From Anas platyrhynchos (Eukaryota > Chordata > Aves > Anseriformes > Anatidae): a DNA stretch of 64,000 nucleotides. The notes under the pieces were generated by a model. It did not search any database, had not been told where the DNA came from, and was given only the letters and a program-made list of their open reading frames with translations. Both the position numbers and the translations under genes were made by a program. Positions 22,001 through 34,395 of the stretch are shown piece after piece (position 1 is the stretch's first letter; every line of letters begins with the position of its first letter). Location: positions 20,596,001 to 20,660,000 of the forward strand of contig NC_092592.1 in assembly GCF_047663525.1 (NCBI RefSeq), written 5' to 3'.

Positions 22001-23880
22001 CCACGCACTGGGTGATGCCTCCCTGCACATTCACAGGCTTCTGCTCCCCTCTAATGGCCAAGGAGGTGAGAGGCCCTTGCTGGAGACCGTGCTCTCAGCG
22101 CTCTAGCGCCAGAGGGTGCCTGTGTGTGCTGGGCATCTCTGAATCCTCTGAGTCAGCGATTCCTGCTGCCTACACCAGTGGATGAAGCCCTCTGACTCTG
22201 ATATTTACTGGGAAGCCCTTCCCTCGGGTGGGAAACAAGTCATGTCCAGCACCTGGACACCCAAATAGCCATAAGACGTCTCCTGCAGACTGGTTCTTAC
22301 GAGGCTTGATGTACCTGATAATACGTGTTTGTATGCTCAGAGCTTTGGTGTTAAGAGAGCTCCTCTGTTTATTGTGTTGTATGATCTGCTCTTGCCTTTT
22401 TTAAAAATAAAATAAAAATAATAAAAAAAAAGCTGTTCATTGCTGCCTACATTTTGTTTTGAATATCATTTTGAAATGCCAAAAATGTAAGTAAGATCTC
22501 ATTTTACATCAGCATCTAAGGATTATGTGAGCATAAGCTTTGCATTAGCTGAATGCTAGCATAGTACTCAGGGCAATTCCTCTAGCATCTTCTGACAAAC
22601 TCTTTGTTGCAACGTGTTTTAAATGCATTTTTAAAAAAGATTTGTTTTCAAAGTTAGGGAGTCTGCCAGGAGCAGCCATTTGTTTCCTTATCCTCACCGT
22701 TCCACCCACTTCAACTGTATAGGTGTAACAAAGTCATGGTTTGCCTGCCGTGCACTCTCTCTTGGGGTAAAAAGGCATTTTGATAATTTTTGATCACAAA
22801 GGTTGTTCTTTGCTTTCATAGTGTGATGGAGAAGCTGCCCTGGGACAGCTCACAGTAGTACAAGGCAGTTAGCTCTCTTGGGTCAAGACTGTGTCCAGCC
22901 AATGATCAATAATGCCCTGTCACTCTTATGCAAGTGATTTTATCTGTGATGTTAATGATAAGAGAAGTCCTTGGCAGAAAGCAGGTGAGATGATTGTCTG
23001 GAGATCTGCATTGGCTAACTGAAATAGCACTACTCTGTAGTAAGTTAATAAACACCCCAAGATTTCACAGCCAGACCATTATATGAAAGATTCAATGGGG
23101 ATGGGTCTGGGGGTGTTTCCTCTTTGGCTCAAAGGTGAGCCGCTATCAAAGCGTGCCACTGCATCACCCACACACCCATTAGGGACAGCTCAGGTCGCCC
23201 CTGCCCGAGGGGAAGGATGGCAGTACCTGCCCACAGCCAGTTTCTTGGAGTGACCAATGTGGAGCAGAGTTTAACAGGAGTTTAACAGGTGGAGTGGCTC
23301 GGGCATAAGCAGCTGTTTCTCCACATCCTTCCATGCCACATGCAAGCAAAAGCTTTTCCCGTGTAAATTGTAGCATCATCCTTTTCAACAAACAAACAAA
23401 AATTAGTAGCTTTTGACCATGGCAGCTAAAGATTGGAGTGCAGGAGAATTCAGCAAAGTATTATTACACAATTCTTGTAAAGAGAGACATGACTATGAGG
23501 GCTATGTTCCTGGAAAGATGATGCCCAAATTGCAAGCTCAGGTACAGCTGGCTCAGCAAGCCCTCTCACTGTGCAGATGCAGCCCAATTTTATACATACT
23601 GAGCAAATGATTGGTCTTGGCAAGGCTTCAGAAGATGTTTCATTTTTCAGACTATGGCCTAGGAAACCCCTAGGGCTTCGAGTGCCCAGCACAGAGATAA
23701 CTGGGTGCAGGTTCCCCGCAGGCTGCGTGTCTGTGTGTGATTTGGGTGCCAGTGCCAGCAGAGGAGCCCGCACCATGGCGGGGAGTTACGTACCCGCTGG
23801 CTGCATCGGTGCCTTGGTTTTGGGTGCGGTGCCATCTGTGGGGCAGCCAAACCGCCCCAGCTCTGGGGGCTGTGTAGGGG
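19025..23880. other. intergenic, no gene recognised
   Basis: Mostly AT-rich DNA between the CR1 and the ELOVL3 promoter island. A short A/T run (AAAATAAAATAAAAATAATA-like) lies at about 22400-22433, and a short direct duplication of AGTTTAACAGG at about 23263-23290. No convincing exon, RNA gene or further repeat was seen. Confidence 0.4.
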
Positions 23881-23884
23881 TTTC

Positions 23885-24330
23885 CTGAGGGAAATGGTAG
23901 GAGATGGAGGACCGCCGGGTGCCCGAGGGGGCCGGCTCCAGCTCCGCCTCGGTCCCCGACGGCACCCGGCCGGGCGGAGCCGGGGCCGCCCCGGGGCGGT
24001 GCCGGTGCCCGGCGGGGGGACGCGGGGCTTGGCACGGCTCGGCACGGCTCGGAACAGCACGGCACGGCTCGGAACAGGCGGCATGGCGCTGGGCTTCAAC
24101 CTGTCGGCGCTGCCGCCGCTGCGGGAGTATGAGGTGGAGCGGAGCTTCGACGAGCGGGAGGCGCTGGGCTGGATGCGGGACAACTGGTGGGTGAGCGCCC
24201 GGCGGCGGGGCTCGTCCTGCTGGGAGAGCCGCTCGGCTCCCTGCCTGCCCTCAATGTGCCATTGTTCCCCCCGCGGCAAAGGAGACGGCAGCGAGCAGCC
24301 TCCTCGCCATCACCGCGGGGCTCTTGTTTG
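23885..24330 (+). promoter_or_regulatory. ELOVL3: CpG island promoter and 5' UTR of ELOVL3
   Basis: CpG-dense sequence surrounding the first ELOVL3 exon with no clear TATA box, typical of a dispersed CpG promoter. Just before the ATG at 24083 it holds a tandem decamer array at about 24031-24080 (GGCACGGCTC, repeated, alternating with GGAACAG). The frame is open upstream of the annotated start as far as an in-frame ATG at 23894. Confidence 0.65.
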
Positions 24331-27300
24331 AGCTGTTTCTTCGCTGGTTGCTTTGGGGATTTCTTGCTTTGCCCCTTCGTGCCCACCCGCACAGAAGCAC
24401 ACTGCGTAATAGAGGACCACACCAGGTTTAGCTGTGTCTCCTCCTTAAGCTTTCTCCACCTTTTGAAGTGCCAGGGGCAGATCTCGTTTACTTTTCTTGT
24501 TGCTCACCGTAAGGGTTTGCAGTTTTATTTCCCTCGTAACACCTTTAACAAATACACCTCCGCAGCCTGTCCCTTTCCTTGCAGAGGAACCCCCAGCTTG
24601 CCACCTCGCTTCTCACAATGCCTTGCTTGTTCGCTGGGCTTGCTTCGTAGCCCATCCACGTGATGCTCTTGACTTGCTGCTGTTTTTCTGTTCCTAGAGC
24701 TCAGGGTTGACTCTCTTACCCTAAGTAAATGTATTTGGGCTTTCCATTTAGGCCAGATGTTCTCAGCACTTGCATTTAATCACTGATGGCTATATTGATC
24801 GCTGTCCTGCTTCCAGCAGTGCTAGGCACCTGTGCAGTTCTGTATTTTGGGGTGCACAGCCTGTTAGGTGCTTGAGCACCAGGAGAAAGGGCAATTTTCC
24901 CTTTCTCAGCCTTCCCTCCAGCTGGAGGAAGCCTTTCTCTCTGCATTTTTTCCCCTTTACATGTGATACTTCTGATTGTGTTGGGCTGAAAACCTCTGTG
25001 AATGAAATCTGAAAGGAACAGAGCCTGGCCCCAGCTGAAACATCGTCATACCCTGGGCTTCAGGGGCAAAAAGCAAAATTTGGGTGCAGGAGCGGTGATT
25101 GTAATGGGACAGAGGGACGTGGTGGCTCAGAGGTGAGGCTGCAGTGGAACAGTCTGGGATCTGCAGCTTTAACAGCCTGTGGGCTGGAGGAGGGAGGATG
25201 GAGGACGGGTCAGAGGGCTGCTCAGGCAGGGCTTCGTGCCTCTGCATGGGGCTCTCGCAGCTGCTGGCGCAGCAGGGAGGCCTGGAGGAGGGCAGGCTCA
25301 CCCCAAAGGGATCTCACTGGTGGCCAGCCTGGGCTTCCAGAGGGCAGCAGGCTCGCTCCCTGTGCAGCTTCACCCCACTGGCGAGCAGCCCACGAGCCGG
25401 GAAGGGGAAGGGGCAAGGTACAAAGGTGGGAGTGCAGTGACCCAGTCTGGCACTAGCTGCTTGTTTAGGAGCTGCCTAACTGCTGGAGAGCAGGGCTAAG
25501 AAACCAGCTCTCACCTGACCTAGTGTCCTTCACGTCACTGCCCCGAGTGCCCCTTATGGCCAGAGTATGTCATGGGGTGAGGGCAGCTAGAGGGCTTCAA
25601 GAGCCCGCTTGGATGTTTGCACAGCGCTCCTGTGGCTCTTAAACGTGGGGTACCTGGTGCAGCTGTGGTTGGGCAGGAGACCCGGATGGTGCTGGGAACC
25701 CAATATCCCTTCCTCTTTGCAACCTGTTATGATGGCACGTGGCCCTGAGAAAGCCACACAGTGCTTGAGAAGATGGGCTGGTCTGTAGCGAACACAGGCT
25801 GTCAGGGGCCAAACCCAGGCACTTACCAGTCACAAGCTGTTGTGAGGAGGGCTGGGGACCTCACAGCAGGCTGCTGGCTGGATTTCCCACACTGTCATGT
25901 AGAGAATGGCACAGTGATGGGTTTGCTGGCTGGAGCTGGGCTCCTGAGTCCATGGGGTTGTGATTTCTTAGGATAAATATTCATCAGAGTGGGTGCCCTT
26001 CTCCAAGGAGGAAAGGACTGGAAGTGCAGAGCAGCTCCCTGGAGCCCCTTTACCCACATTAATGAGATGTGGTTGCCCAAACTGACTTAAGGTTGCTCTG
26101 TAGCTTACTCAAGCTGTGGCTTGTGTTCCAGGAATGTCTGAGCCCAAATCAGCTGGTGCTCTGCAGCTTCCCCTAGTGTACCAGCAGGAAGATTAGCTCC
26201 TGCAGCCACGCCTCACTTCCTTGGTAAGCGTAAGTTTTGAAGGAGGCTTGACCACTTCCCTGGAAAGTATGTGGAAACCTTCCTTGCCCTTTTGCTTTTC
26301 TCAGTGGCAGTGTGGGCAGAGCTTGTTCCAGTGCTCAGGGTCATCCACTCATTGAACTTGTGCCGCTCTGTCAGACACACTGCCATGAACTCTTGTCGCT
26401 GGGCTCAGGGCTGCCAAACCTGCACCAGCCAAGGTCTCATCCGTGTACCTGCTCCTCTGGGACTCTGCTGCTCGCCCTGTGTGCGATAGTCAGGCTGTCA
26501 GGGCCAGGCTGCAGCTGTGGGTCTGTCCCTCTGCTTCCTTCTCTTCCCAGTGTCATTTGCCCCCATGGCACGATGCAGCATTGCTGCAGCTGGGGGGCAC
26601 AGCCTGCAGCTCAGCATGTGCCCCACGATGGGCCCCTGGCATGACCCAAGGTGTGTAAAGGAACAAAACACATCCACCTGTCTGCTCGGGGTCCTGCCCA
26701 CAGCTTGCCACATCCTTGTCCTGCTGGGTCCTGTGGGGGCCTCCTGGCTGTGACAGCTCCCTTTCTCCTCTGCCATCCCCAGGGTTTAACTTGCTCCCTG
26801 GCAGGAGATGTTTTATTTCTTGGGGAGAGCTCTGCTGGGGCTGTCAAAGTCCTGCTGCGAACGAGACACCAGTCTGGCTCTTTCTTTCCCTGACTTCTCC
26901 CTCTGCTTTCCTTGCAGGCAGAAGTCCTTCTTCTTCTCTGCGGCTTATGTGATGCTGATCTTTGGGACCCAGCACTTCATGAAGGAGCGGAGGGGCTACA
27001 AGCTGCGTGCACCACTGACCCTGTGGTCCCTCGGGCTGGCCTTGTTCAGGTAAGAGCCTGGCACTACCTGCCAAGTTCTAGCTCTGATTTCTTTAAAAAA
27101 AAAAATAAATAAATACAATTAAATTCCCCCATGCAAGAGAGGAACATTCATCTAACATAGTTTTTTTAGTGCTGGCTCGCTGCAGTGATGGTGAGACCGC
27201 TGCAGCCCATGCTCTGTAATTAAGCAGGTGGACTCCCCATCTCCAACATTGCCCTCATCTCCACCCCTCTTCAGGCTGGGTGGAGAGAACAAAACAAGAC

Positions 27301-29302
27301 GAGTACCTTGCTGCACATGAACTCCAGAGCAGGCTCTCTGCCCATGTGTGCTAGTCGGCTGCAGTCAAGTCTAAGGGTCACTGGTTGCCCTCGTGGCAGT
27401 GGTCTGTAAAATCACAACTTGTGCGGACAGAGGGGTCAGGGAATGACTGCTCGTGGCCTGTTTCGAGATGAGCTTACGCAAATGAAATGTGCAGGCTGAT
27501 AGCAAAGAAAAGGTGTTTTGTTTTTTTTAACTTGTAATCTGCTAAATTATAGGAACTGCCCACTAATGGAGGCTGTAAATGGTAAAAGCATACCTGGATT
27601 CAAAAGAGAACTAAATAAGTATCTCTTGACAGATTTTTGTTCTTTTTCTTGTGAAATGTGAAGGCCTCATCTCACGCCTGGGGACCATGAACCGCAGGCT
27701 GGTAGAAAATGTGAGAGGAAATGGGGACAGAAAGGACGACTTTGCCCTGTTTGTGTTCTCCCTGGGCATGCACCGTTAGCCTCTGTTAGACAGGATACCA
27801 GCACAGCTGCCCCCCTGTTAGACCAAACGCGGCAGTTCTCACCCTTGCATGCCTTCTCAAGCAGTGGAAGCAGAGGGTGTATAAGAGGGAGTGCTCTTTG
27901 CTGCTCAGCCCTCCTGCTGCTGCTGTGGGATGCAACAGTTTGTTCAGACATCCCTGAGGCTGCCCTGAGCCGGATGGAGTTAGCCAAATGTTCCTGGGTG
28001 CAGAGCTGCACGAGGGTCCTGTGGTGAGTTGGGCACAGCCTTCAGATCTCTGGTTTTCTTGCAGTGCCATAGGCTCCCATCGGACCTGGAAGCACATGGC
28101 CTCCATCGCGTCTTCCATGGGATTCAAGCAGTCGGTGTGTGATCAGTCCTTCTACGTCTACCATGTCTCTAAGTTTTGGGCCTACTTATTTGCAATGAGC
28201 AAAGTCCTGGAACTGGGTGAGTCTGAAACCTCCCCCTGTGCAATGTGCTCAGAACTCCTTTGCTTGTATAGGTAGTTATTTAATTTTTTTTCACAGGTGT
28301 CTGTCCAAACACTACTCAGAGAAGGGGGCTGTCTAACCTTGCACACTGCTCATTTTCTTGCTTCCTGTTGCTTGACCCTGTACATCGTCATGTCATCCCT
28401 CTGCAGGGATGCAGCCCGGGTTTATTGCCCTGGTTTCAGCCCCCCAGGCCAACAGGCGATTCTGCAGTGGGAAGCCTGCGGCCAGGGGGCAGCGGCAGGC
28501 AGGGCAGTGCTGGGGGCACCTGAGCAGCCCGTGGGGATTCCTCACATCGGCCCTGCGGGAGCTTGCTTTGCTGGAGCAGGAATTGCTGGAAAGTCTGTGG
28601 CAGTGTTTTGGTTGGCAGGTGCCAAGTCTGTTAGAAGGAAAAGCGCTTGCAGCACTGCACAGAAGGGTTGAATGTGTCGGTAGAAAGTTTCTTCCCTACA
28701 AACCATGTGTGCCTACATGGGCTTTATTGGTACAGATACATCCAACGTAAAGCTAGGTTTTGGTGGGCTCGAACCAGGGGATGTCTTTAGCATTGCAGCT
28801 CACTTGTTCTGCTTCACCTGAAAACGTGCACATCTGCTGTGATTTACCTGACTAACGATGCACCTCTCCCCCGTCCCAAGGCGACACCGTGTTCATCGTT
28901 CTCCGGAAGCAGAAGCTCATCTTCCTCCACTGGTACCACCACATCGCCACTCTCATCTACGCCTGGTACGCCTACAAGGAGATGGTGCCTGGCGGCGGCT
29001 GGTTCACCGTCATGAACTTCAGCGTGCACACGTTCATGTACTCCTACTACTCCGTGCGAGCTGCGGGCTTTCGGGTGCCCCGCTACATCGCCATGACCAT
29101 CACCGTTTCACAGATCCTGCAGATGCTGATAGCCTTAATAGTGAATGTCTTGCTTGTCTTTTGGATGGAGGATAAGGTCTGCCCTGTCACCTGGTCAAAC
29201 ATTTCCATTTCATTCCTGATGTACTTCAGTTACTTGGTGCTCTTCTGCAACTTCTTCTTCAAGGCTTACCTGACAGGCACCCAGAAATCAAAGGGGGAAT
29301 AA
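24083..29302 (+). CDS. ELOVL3: ELOVL3, very-long-chain fatty acid elongase (4 exons, 269 aa)
   Basis: Exons are 24083-24186 (or 24190), 26918 (or 26922)-27049, 28065-28216 and 28881-29302; the product is 269 aa (human ELOVL3 270). It catalyses the rate-limiting condensation of malonyl-CoA with acyl-CoA in the ER membrane. Diagnostic ELO motifs are in order: KVLELGDT (125-132, split by the intron 3 junction), LHWYHH with the HxxHH box at 146-150, MNFSVHTFMYSYY (174-186) and SQILQ further on. The rest is hydrophobic, as expected for a multi-pass protein, and ends TQKSKGE. By eye the sequence resembles ELOVL6 as much as ELOVL3. I use ELOVL3 because of its position between NOLC1 and PITX3. The start at 24083 has a strong context (GGCGGCATGG) and fits the family N terminus. 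The exon 1/2 junction has two equally in-frame solutions. Confidence 0.93.
24195..26917 (+). other. ELOVL3: ELOVL3 intron 1
   Basis: A 2.7 kb intron. It is G/C-moderate in its second half, with several open stretches of about 80-110 codons in all frames and no recognisable domain. I see no nested gene or repeat. Confidence 0.7.
27535..27655 (+). mobile_element. old CR1/L3-like LINE fragment in ELOVL3 intron 2
   Basis: A short plus-strand fragment. Conceptual translation over about 27553-27645 contains NGKSIPGFKRELNKYLL, which resembles the very C terminus of CR1/L3 ORF2 (compare SLTEFKKRL in the young copy at 17.6 kb). No octamer tail remains. It is far more diverged than the 17.5 kb element, so much older. 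The call rests on one short match. Confidence 0.45.
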
Positions 29303-30010
29303 AACTAGGGAGGGAGGAGTTGGCTGGGGTGGAGGGAGGGAGAGGGAAGGAGGAACTTTTAATTCCTGGCTGGAGCTCAGGCACCTGATGGGGCTGGGGT
29401 GATGAGGGTCGCTGTGGATGAAAGCCTTCAGATTAACTTGAGCAGTGACCTCTGGCCTGTCCTTGCAGCAGTGACTCCCCAGAGGGGGATGTGGGTTGTC
29501 AGGCTGGCAGTGCCAGGACAGGTGTGTAGTCGGGGGCTGGAGACCCTCTTGCCCATAGCTCACTGTGCCCTGGGCTGGCAGCAAAGCGCGAGTGGCCACT
29601 CTTCACCCCAGCTGCTCACAGAGCACAGAAATTGTCACTGAAAAGCAACACCAACCTCTGAGCTGAGCCCTGGCAATGCCTGGTTTAATGCCTTATGTGA
29701 TCTGCTGTAAATGCTAAACGCACCGACACAGGTCGAAACACCACCTCCTGTCTGGCTGCACCCAGAAGCACATCAGCGTTAGCGGCTGCCACCCCGAGGG
29801 TTACCGAGCGGTGTGACCAGGCTGGCTGCTGCCGGGGAGCTGAGCGGAGCCAGCCCTGGCTGGCCTGTGGAGCGAGGCACTGCCCCTGGTCACCCCGAGG
29901 GACAGCCCCGGGCTGGGAGGCAGCAGGGTCCGAAAATTCAGGGTGCATCGGGAACCGCTGCTGTAACATGTAAAAATGACTAATAAATGCTGTTGTGTAT
30001 GGGTTGATTA
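29303..30010 (+). other. ELOVL3: ELOVL3 3' UTR
   Basis: Non-coding sequence from the TAA at 29300-29302 to just past AATAAA at 29982-29987. It opens with a G/A-rich purine run at about 29305-29360. Confidence 0.7.
29982..29987 (+). promoter_or_regulatory. ELOVL3: poly(A) signal AATAAA, ELOVL3
   Basis: A canonical hexamer 680 nt after the stop codon, followed by a TGTTGTGTATGGG GT-rich element at about 29990-30003. Confidence 0.75.
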
Positions 30011-33000
30011 TCTGATACCTTTTTCATGCCTGGGCTGTGGGAGAAGCATTGCTCTCCCCATCTGCATCCTGCTGCTTTGGCCACAGCCAGGTACCGGCAG
30101 GCTGTCCCTTCGTGCTCCCTCTTCTGCAGTCAGGGGCAGCTGGACCTGCTGCCTTGCTCTTTTTGCTCATCACCGTGAAACTGGGAATAATCATGATAAA
30201 AGCAAAAATGAGGTGTTTGTTACCAGCAGACCCAACCACATGGCTGTTTGAGGACCCCGTGCTATATCCACAGAACCTTGGAGCCTGAGCCTGTCCCTGG
30301 GTGGCAGCAGCCGCTAGGTGACACCACCTCACCTGCTTTTACAGGGGGCTGCGGGATGGGGCCGTGCTGCGGTGGCCCTGGGTGGGGACAGCCCAGCAGG
30401 GGGCTTTGCTGCTGGAGGGCCCCTCTGGCAGGCACAGCTCGCCCGAGCCGGCTCCTGGCAGCACCACGCTGCTGCTGACCCCACGTAGCCAGCAAACGCT
30501 TTGGGCTGCAAGGAATCCTCTCCAGTTTTAATGTTATTTAGGTGCCCGTGCAGAAATTTGGTCTTTGGCTGGGGTGTTGCTGGCCAGAGGTGGTGAGGGA
30601 AAGTACCCACCCCAAGCCTCTTCCCATGTCTGGATGCAGCCAGGTGCCCCCAGGCAATTATCGACAGGAATTGTTGACAGGAATTAGCTCCATCTCTCGC
30701 TACCTGAGCTATTAAACATCTCCAGCAGGAGCTTGGACGTTCACACCCAGCCTGCAGGTTGGAGCTCTGATATCAGACCATGGTAAAAGCTGGCATGCAC
30801 CAAGCAAGGTGTCAGAAAACAATTCCCCACCGCACTAACAGTAAGAGCGTAACCAAGGACAGTGTTGCATGGCTTTTCTGCAGGGAGAGAAAACGCTGCT
30901 GGCAGCCACTGAGAAGGCCCAACTGTTCTGCACGCTTTACATTAGCCCTTGGAAAAAGACAGCTATGAGGAAGTGGGCAGCACGAGCCATGCCAGGGGTG
31001 GGGGCTACAAGCCTGGCCTTGAATAGGGAAAGCCCAAGAAAGGGATGTTTACATAAACAGGAATTTTTCAGACCATCTGGGCGTGATGAACTTCCCGCTA
31101 AGCAAGCCCAGAAATGTTTGCTATTATCTATGAGAACTGCTGAGGGACAGCGAGGCATAAAAAGGCTGTAGAATGCAAGCTTTGTACCCTTTCAGAAGGG
31201 ACTGGGGCCAAAAGCCAGGACCTGCTGACAGCTAAATCCCCTCACCCACCAAAAACCGCTGGAACAGATAATCTCACTGCTTGTAAGCAGTGGAGATGAG
31301 GAGCCGTGGGGACTTGCCAAGGACAGAACCTGGTCAAAGCAATCTGATTTGCTCCTGTGACAGGTAAGGGCACGGTGAAGAAGAGCCCTGGCTGCCATTT
31401 CAGTGGATTCTTAAGGCTTCTGATCCGTGTCATGCTCTAGGCTCTTAAGCAACCTTTAAAGCATGATGTGGATGGGATGTTGGGTAGGGACAAAACCCAT
31501 TGGATGATTATACTCAGAGAGTTATCCAGGGTTCGCTGATGAAAAGGAAGAGTTACACTGAGTGAAGTTCAGGGACATCTGTTCCGGGTCTGGTTTTATT
31601 CAACATTTTCATTAATGATCTGGATGATGGAAGAGAATGTGTGCTTGCTATATCTGCAGATTGGGAAGTATCCAGTGACAGAGCTTCTTGCCTAGCTGGC
31701 CTTTGGAATAAGCAGAAGCCTGCTAAACCCCACCTAACTGGGCTGCAGCATCAGAGAGACACAGCTAGGGAGGTTCTGGGGTCCTGGGGGCAGAGAGAGG
31801 TCCTGGAGAAGGTCTGCAGGGCACTTGATGTGTTTGTGCTGGACCAGTGAGCATCACATCTATGTTCTGGGAGCCTGGGGAAAGAGCTGAGTGCAGGAGG
31901 CTGTGCTGGCTCAGCTGCATCGGGAGGGCAGGTGGCATTTGGAAAGCAGGGGGCCTCTCCCAGGGCTCTCTGCTGCCAATTTTCTCACTCCAATATTTAC
32001 TTTTGGCCATCTCTGGTGTCTGCAGATTTTAAGTTTTTTTTCTCCAGGTTGTGTCAGTCATTTGGTGCCATTGTACAAAGCGCTCTCAGCTCAGAGCTGG
32101 CGTGTGGTTGCCACCCGGTCTGGATGCTGCATGGTGCAGTACCTCTGACTGCAGAGACAGACCCCACAGTCTTCCCAGTACAGGACTGGGGAGGAGAAGC
32201 CTGCTCCCAGTAGCCCGCCTGCAGAGCCACTGGCCACGCACTTGCACGCAGCAGTGGCCTGGTGCAGGTACTGGCTGAGTCTGTCCTGCTCAGAAATCAG
32301 ACTGGTCTGGCCTAAAGGTAATCAAAATGACTGCATGGAAAATCTCAGGCTGAAAAATCAGTAACTAAATTGGGTTTGGGCTTTCCCCCAAAGGCTCTTC
32401 TCCAAAAGGAGATCAGGAGAGCCATGTGCTGGGGTTGGTTTCTTGCTGCATGCATTTGGGCTGTCTGGTAAGGGCTGAATTCTGCAATGCCCAGCAGCCG
32501 CTGGCCCCATCCGATCAGCGTATCCCCTCTGCTCCCTGCTCCACCTGTCCGGGGCTCCCCATCCCACCCCATCCCACCCTACCACCATCCTCTCTGTGGG
32601 ACAAGAGCTGGATCACCACAAGTTCATCTCAACATGGAGCTGCTGAAGGCAACACACAGCTACCAGAGCAGGCTGAAAGGAAGAAGGAGCTTGTGTTACT
32701 CTCAGCTGCTGTTGGGGTTTCCCTCTGCAAACATCACCCAAGGGAAGGGGAAGCTGGGCCTCCCTTTGACTTCTTCTCCAGGTAAAGCTGTGATTTTATG
32801 AGAGATGTTTCTTCTGGCTTTGCCATGTTCCCACCTGCACTCAAGGTCAGCGTGGGGTGGAGGGCAGGGTGCGTGGAGCTGCTGGGGGAGCAGCAGCTGC
32901 CTGAAGGGCTCAGTGCCTTGGTGCAGGAGCAGGAGAGGCCTGTGGAACCAGCTGGATCGGGGGATCAGGCAGAGGATGGGACCCAGCTGTGGGAGAGCCA

Positions 33001-34050
33001 GAGGGGGAGAGGAAATGAGAGTGGCCAGGGCCTTGCTCCTTCCCCTGGGGAGGGGAGCTGGGGCAGATGGGGAGTCAGTGGGAGGGCACCGAGGTGCGGC
33101 CTTGGCGGGGAGGCCCCGGAGCAGAGGCCACCGTCACTGAAGCTGCCACAGCAGCACTGGTACCCAGCAACAAGGTAAGATCTGGGGCTTGTCTTGGATG
33201 TGTGCTTTAGGTGTTTGTGTGTTGCAGATGGAGTAGTAGCTGTTCCAGCACAGGGGTATGTGGCTCCCTCATTTTGGTCAGAGCAAAGCATAGTTTATTT
33301 GGTCTGATATCTGTGACTGTTCTTGGTGTCTGCTCCCCAATACCTGCAGCAGCAGCTGCTGTCTGTGGAACAGGCTATGGCAAAGACTGAGTGATTTGCA
33401 CACTTTGCATGTGGGGGACCTCTCTGTGTCTCCTAGTGAGAATCCCCTCTCAGCAGTTTGCTTCCTCTGTGCATGCTAGCAGTGTTGCAGAAACCTGGTT
33501 TGCACCAGCTTTGTCTGTCCCCCTCACCCAAGCAGGATGGTTTGTCTTGGTAATATGTTTTACTTTTTTCTCTAAGAGAAAAGTAAAATATCAGGGTTGT
33601 GCTTGCCCCGAGGTACGTGCCCCATGGAGGAAAAGGAGCCTGTACCAAGTGGGGCTGTCCTGCACTCCATGGTCTGCGTAGCTTCTTGGTGCCCTTAGAG
33701 AAACCCACTGTGTCCCTCTGCATAGGTTGAAGCAGCAGTTCCTGCTGTGGTGTGTACATCCCAAGAGATCCAGCTCTGTTTTACAGCATTCCCAACATAA
33801 ATAGCATGGGGACAGGCCAGCTGGCCGGGTTCTTACAGCCGACCTCTCCTGGAGGTGCTGTTTGGAGCCAGGAGGGCTGCAAGGAGCCCAGAGAAACTGG
33901 CCCCATACCGTGAGTTGGGGAAATCTCAGCAAGGAGAGATTTCCTCCTGGGCCACCCTGCCTGAGGATGCTCGCTCTCACTCAGGCTACTCGTGCTCCAC
34001 TTCTGAATCTTTAGGTGCAAGGTCGTGCTCTCAATAACCAGACAGGCGGA
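30011..34050. other. convergent intergenic region between ELOVL3 and PITX3
   Basis: Four kilobases between two genes that point at each other. Apart from a decayed LINE fragment near 31.56 kb I see no gene. Scattered open frames of 60-130 codons (for example 32798-33178) lack domains and conserved splice context. Confidence 0.45.
31555..31690 (+). mobile_element. decayed CR1/L3-like LINE fragment
   Basis: About 135 bp matching by eye the part of CR1 ORF2 that encodes [17 protein letters not shown] and the following FADD region. The nucleotide string TTCATTAATGATCTGGATGA is close to the usual CR1 wording. The frame is broken and the flanks fade quickly. It is an old copy on the plus strand. 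Confidence 0.5.
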
Positions 34051-34074
34051 AGCCTTAGAGGGATTGTGCCAACT

Positions 34075-34080
34075 TTTATT
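34075..34080 (-). promoter_or_regulatory. PITX3: poly(A) signal (minus strand AATAAA), PITX3
   Basis: The plus strand reads TTTATT, so the minus strand reads AATAAA followed by AAGTTGGCACA, a plausible cleavage site. A second hexamer at 34323-34328 lies nearer the stop, next to the AT-rich tract. Confidence 0.5.
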
Positions 34081-34324
34081 TTACTTCCTTTTTTGAAATG
34101 GGATTTGAGGAAGGGAAGGAGATGTGCAAGGGGGAGTTGATTGTTGCAAAAGGGATGCTTTGGATGTACACTGGCAAAGGTATTCCTGTCTGACTGGAAA
34201 TGACTGAAGCAGTATAGCACGACAGGCAGAACACCGCCTCGGTGGACATGATTCCTTTATGGGGGTTTTTGGTTTAAGGTCTACTTCACGGGTTATTTCA
34301 TGTACAAAACAAAAAGGTGTATTT

Positions 34325-34395
34325 TATTACATATGTTTATATATGTATTTGTATATATACATCATATATATATACATACACATATTTTATATCCT
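34325..34395. repeat. AT/TATATA microsatellite
   Basis: An imperfect alternating purine-pyrimidine tract (TATATA and ACATACACATA wording) inside the likely PITX3 3' UTR. Confidence 0.7.
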
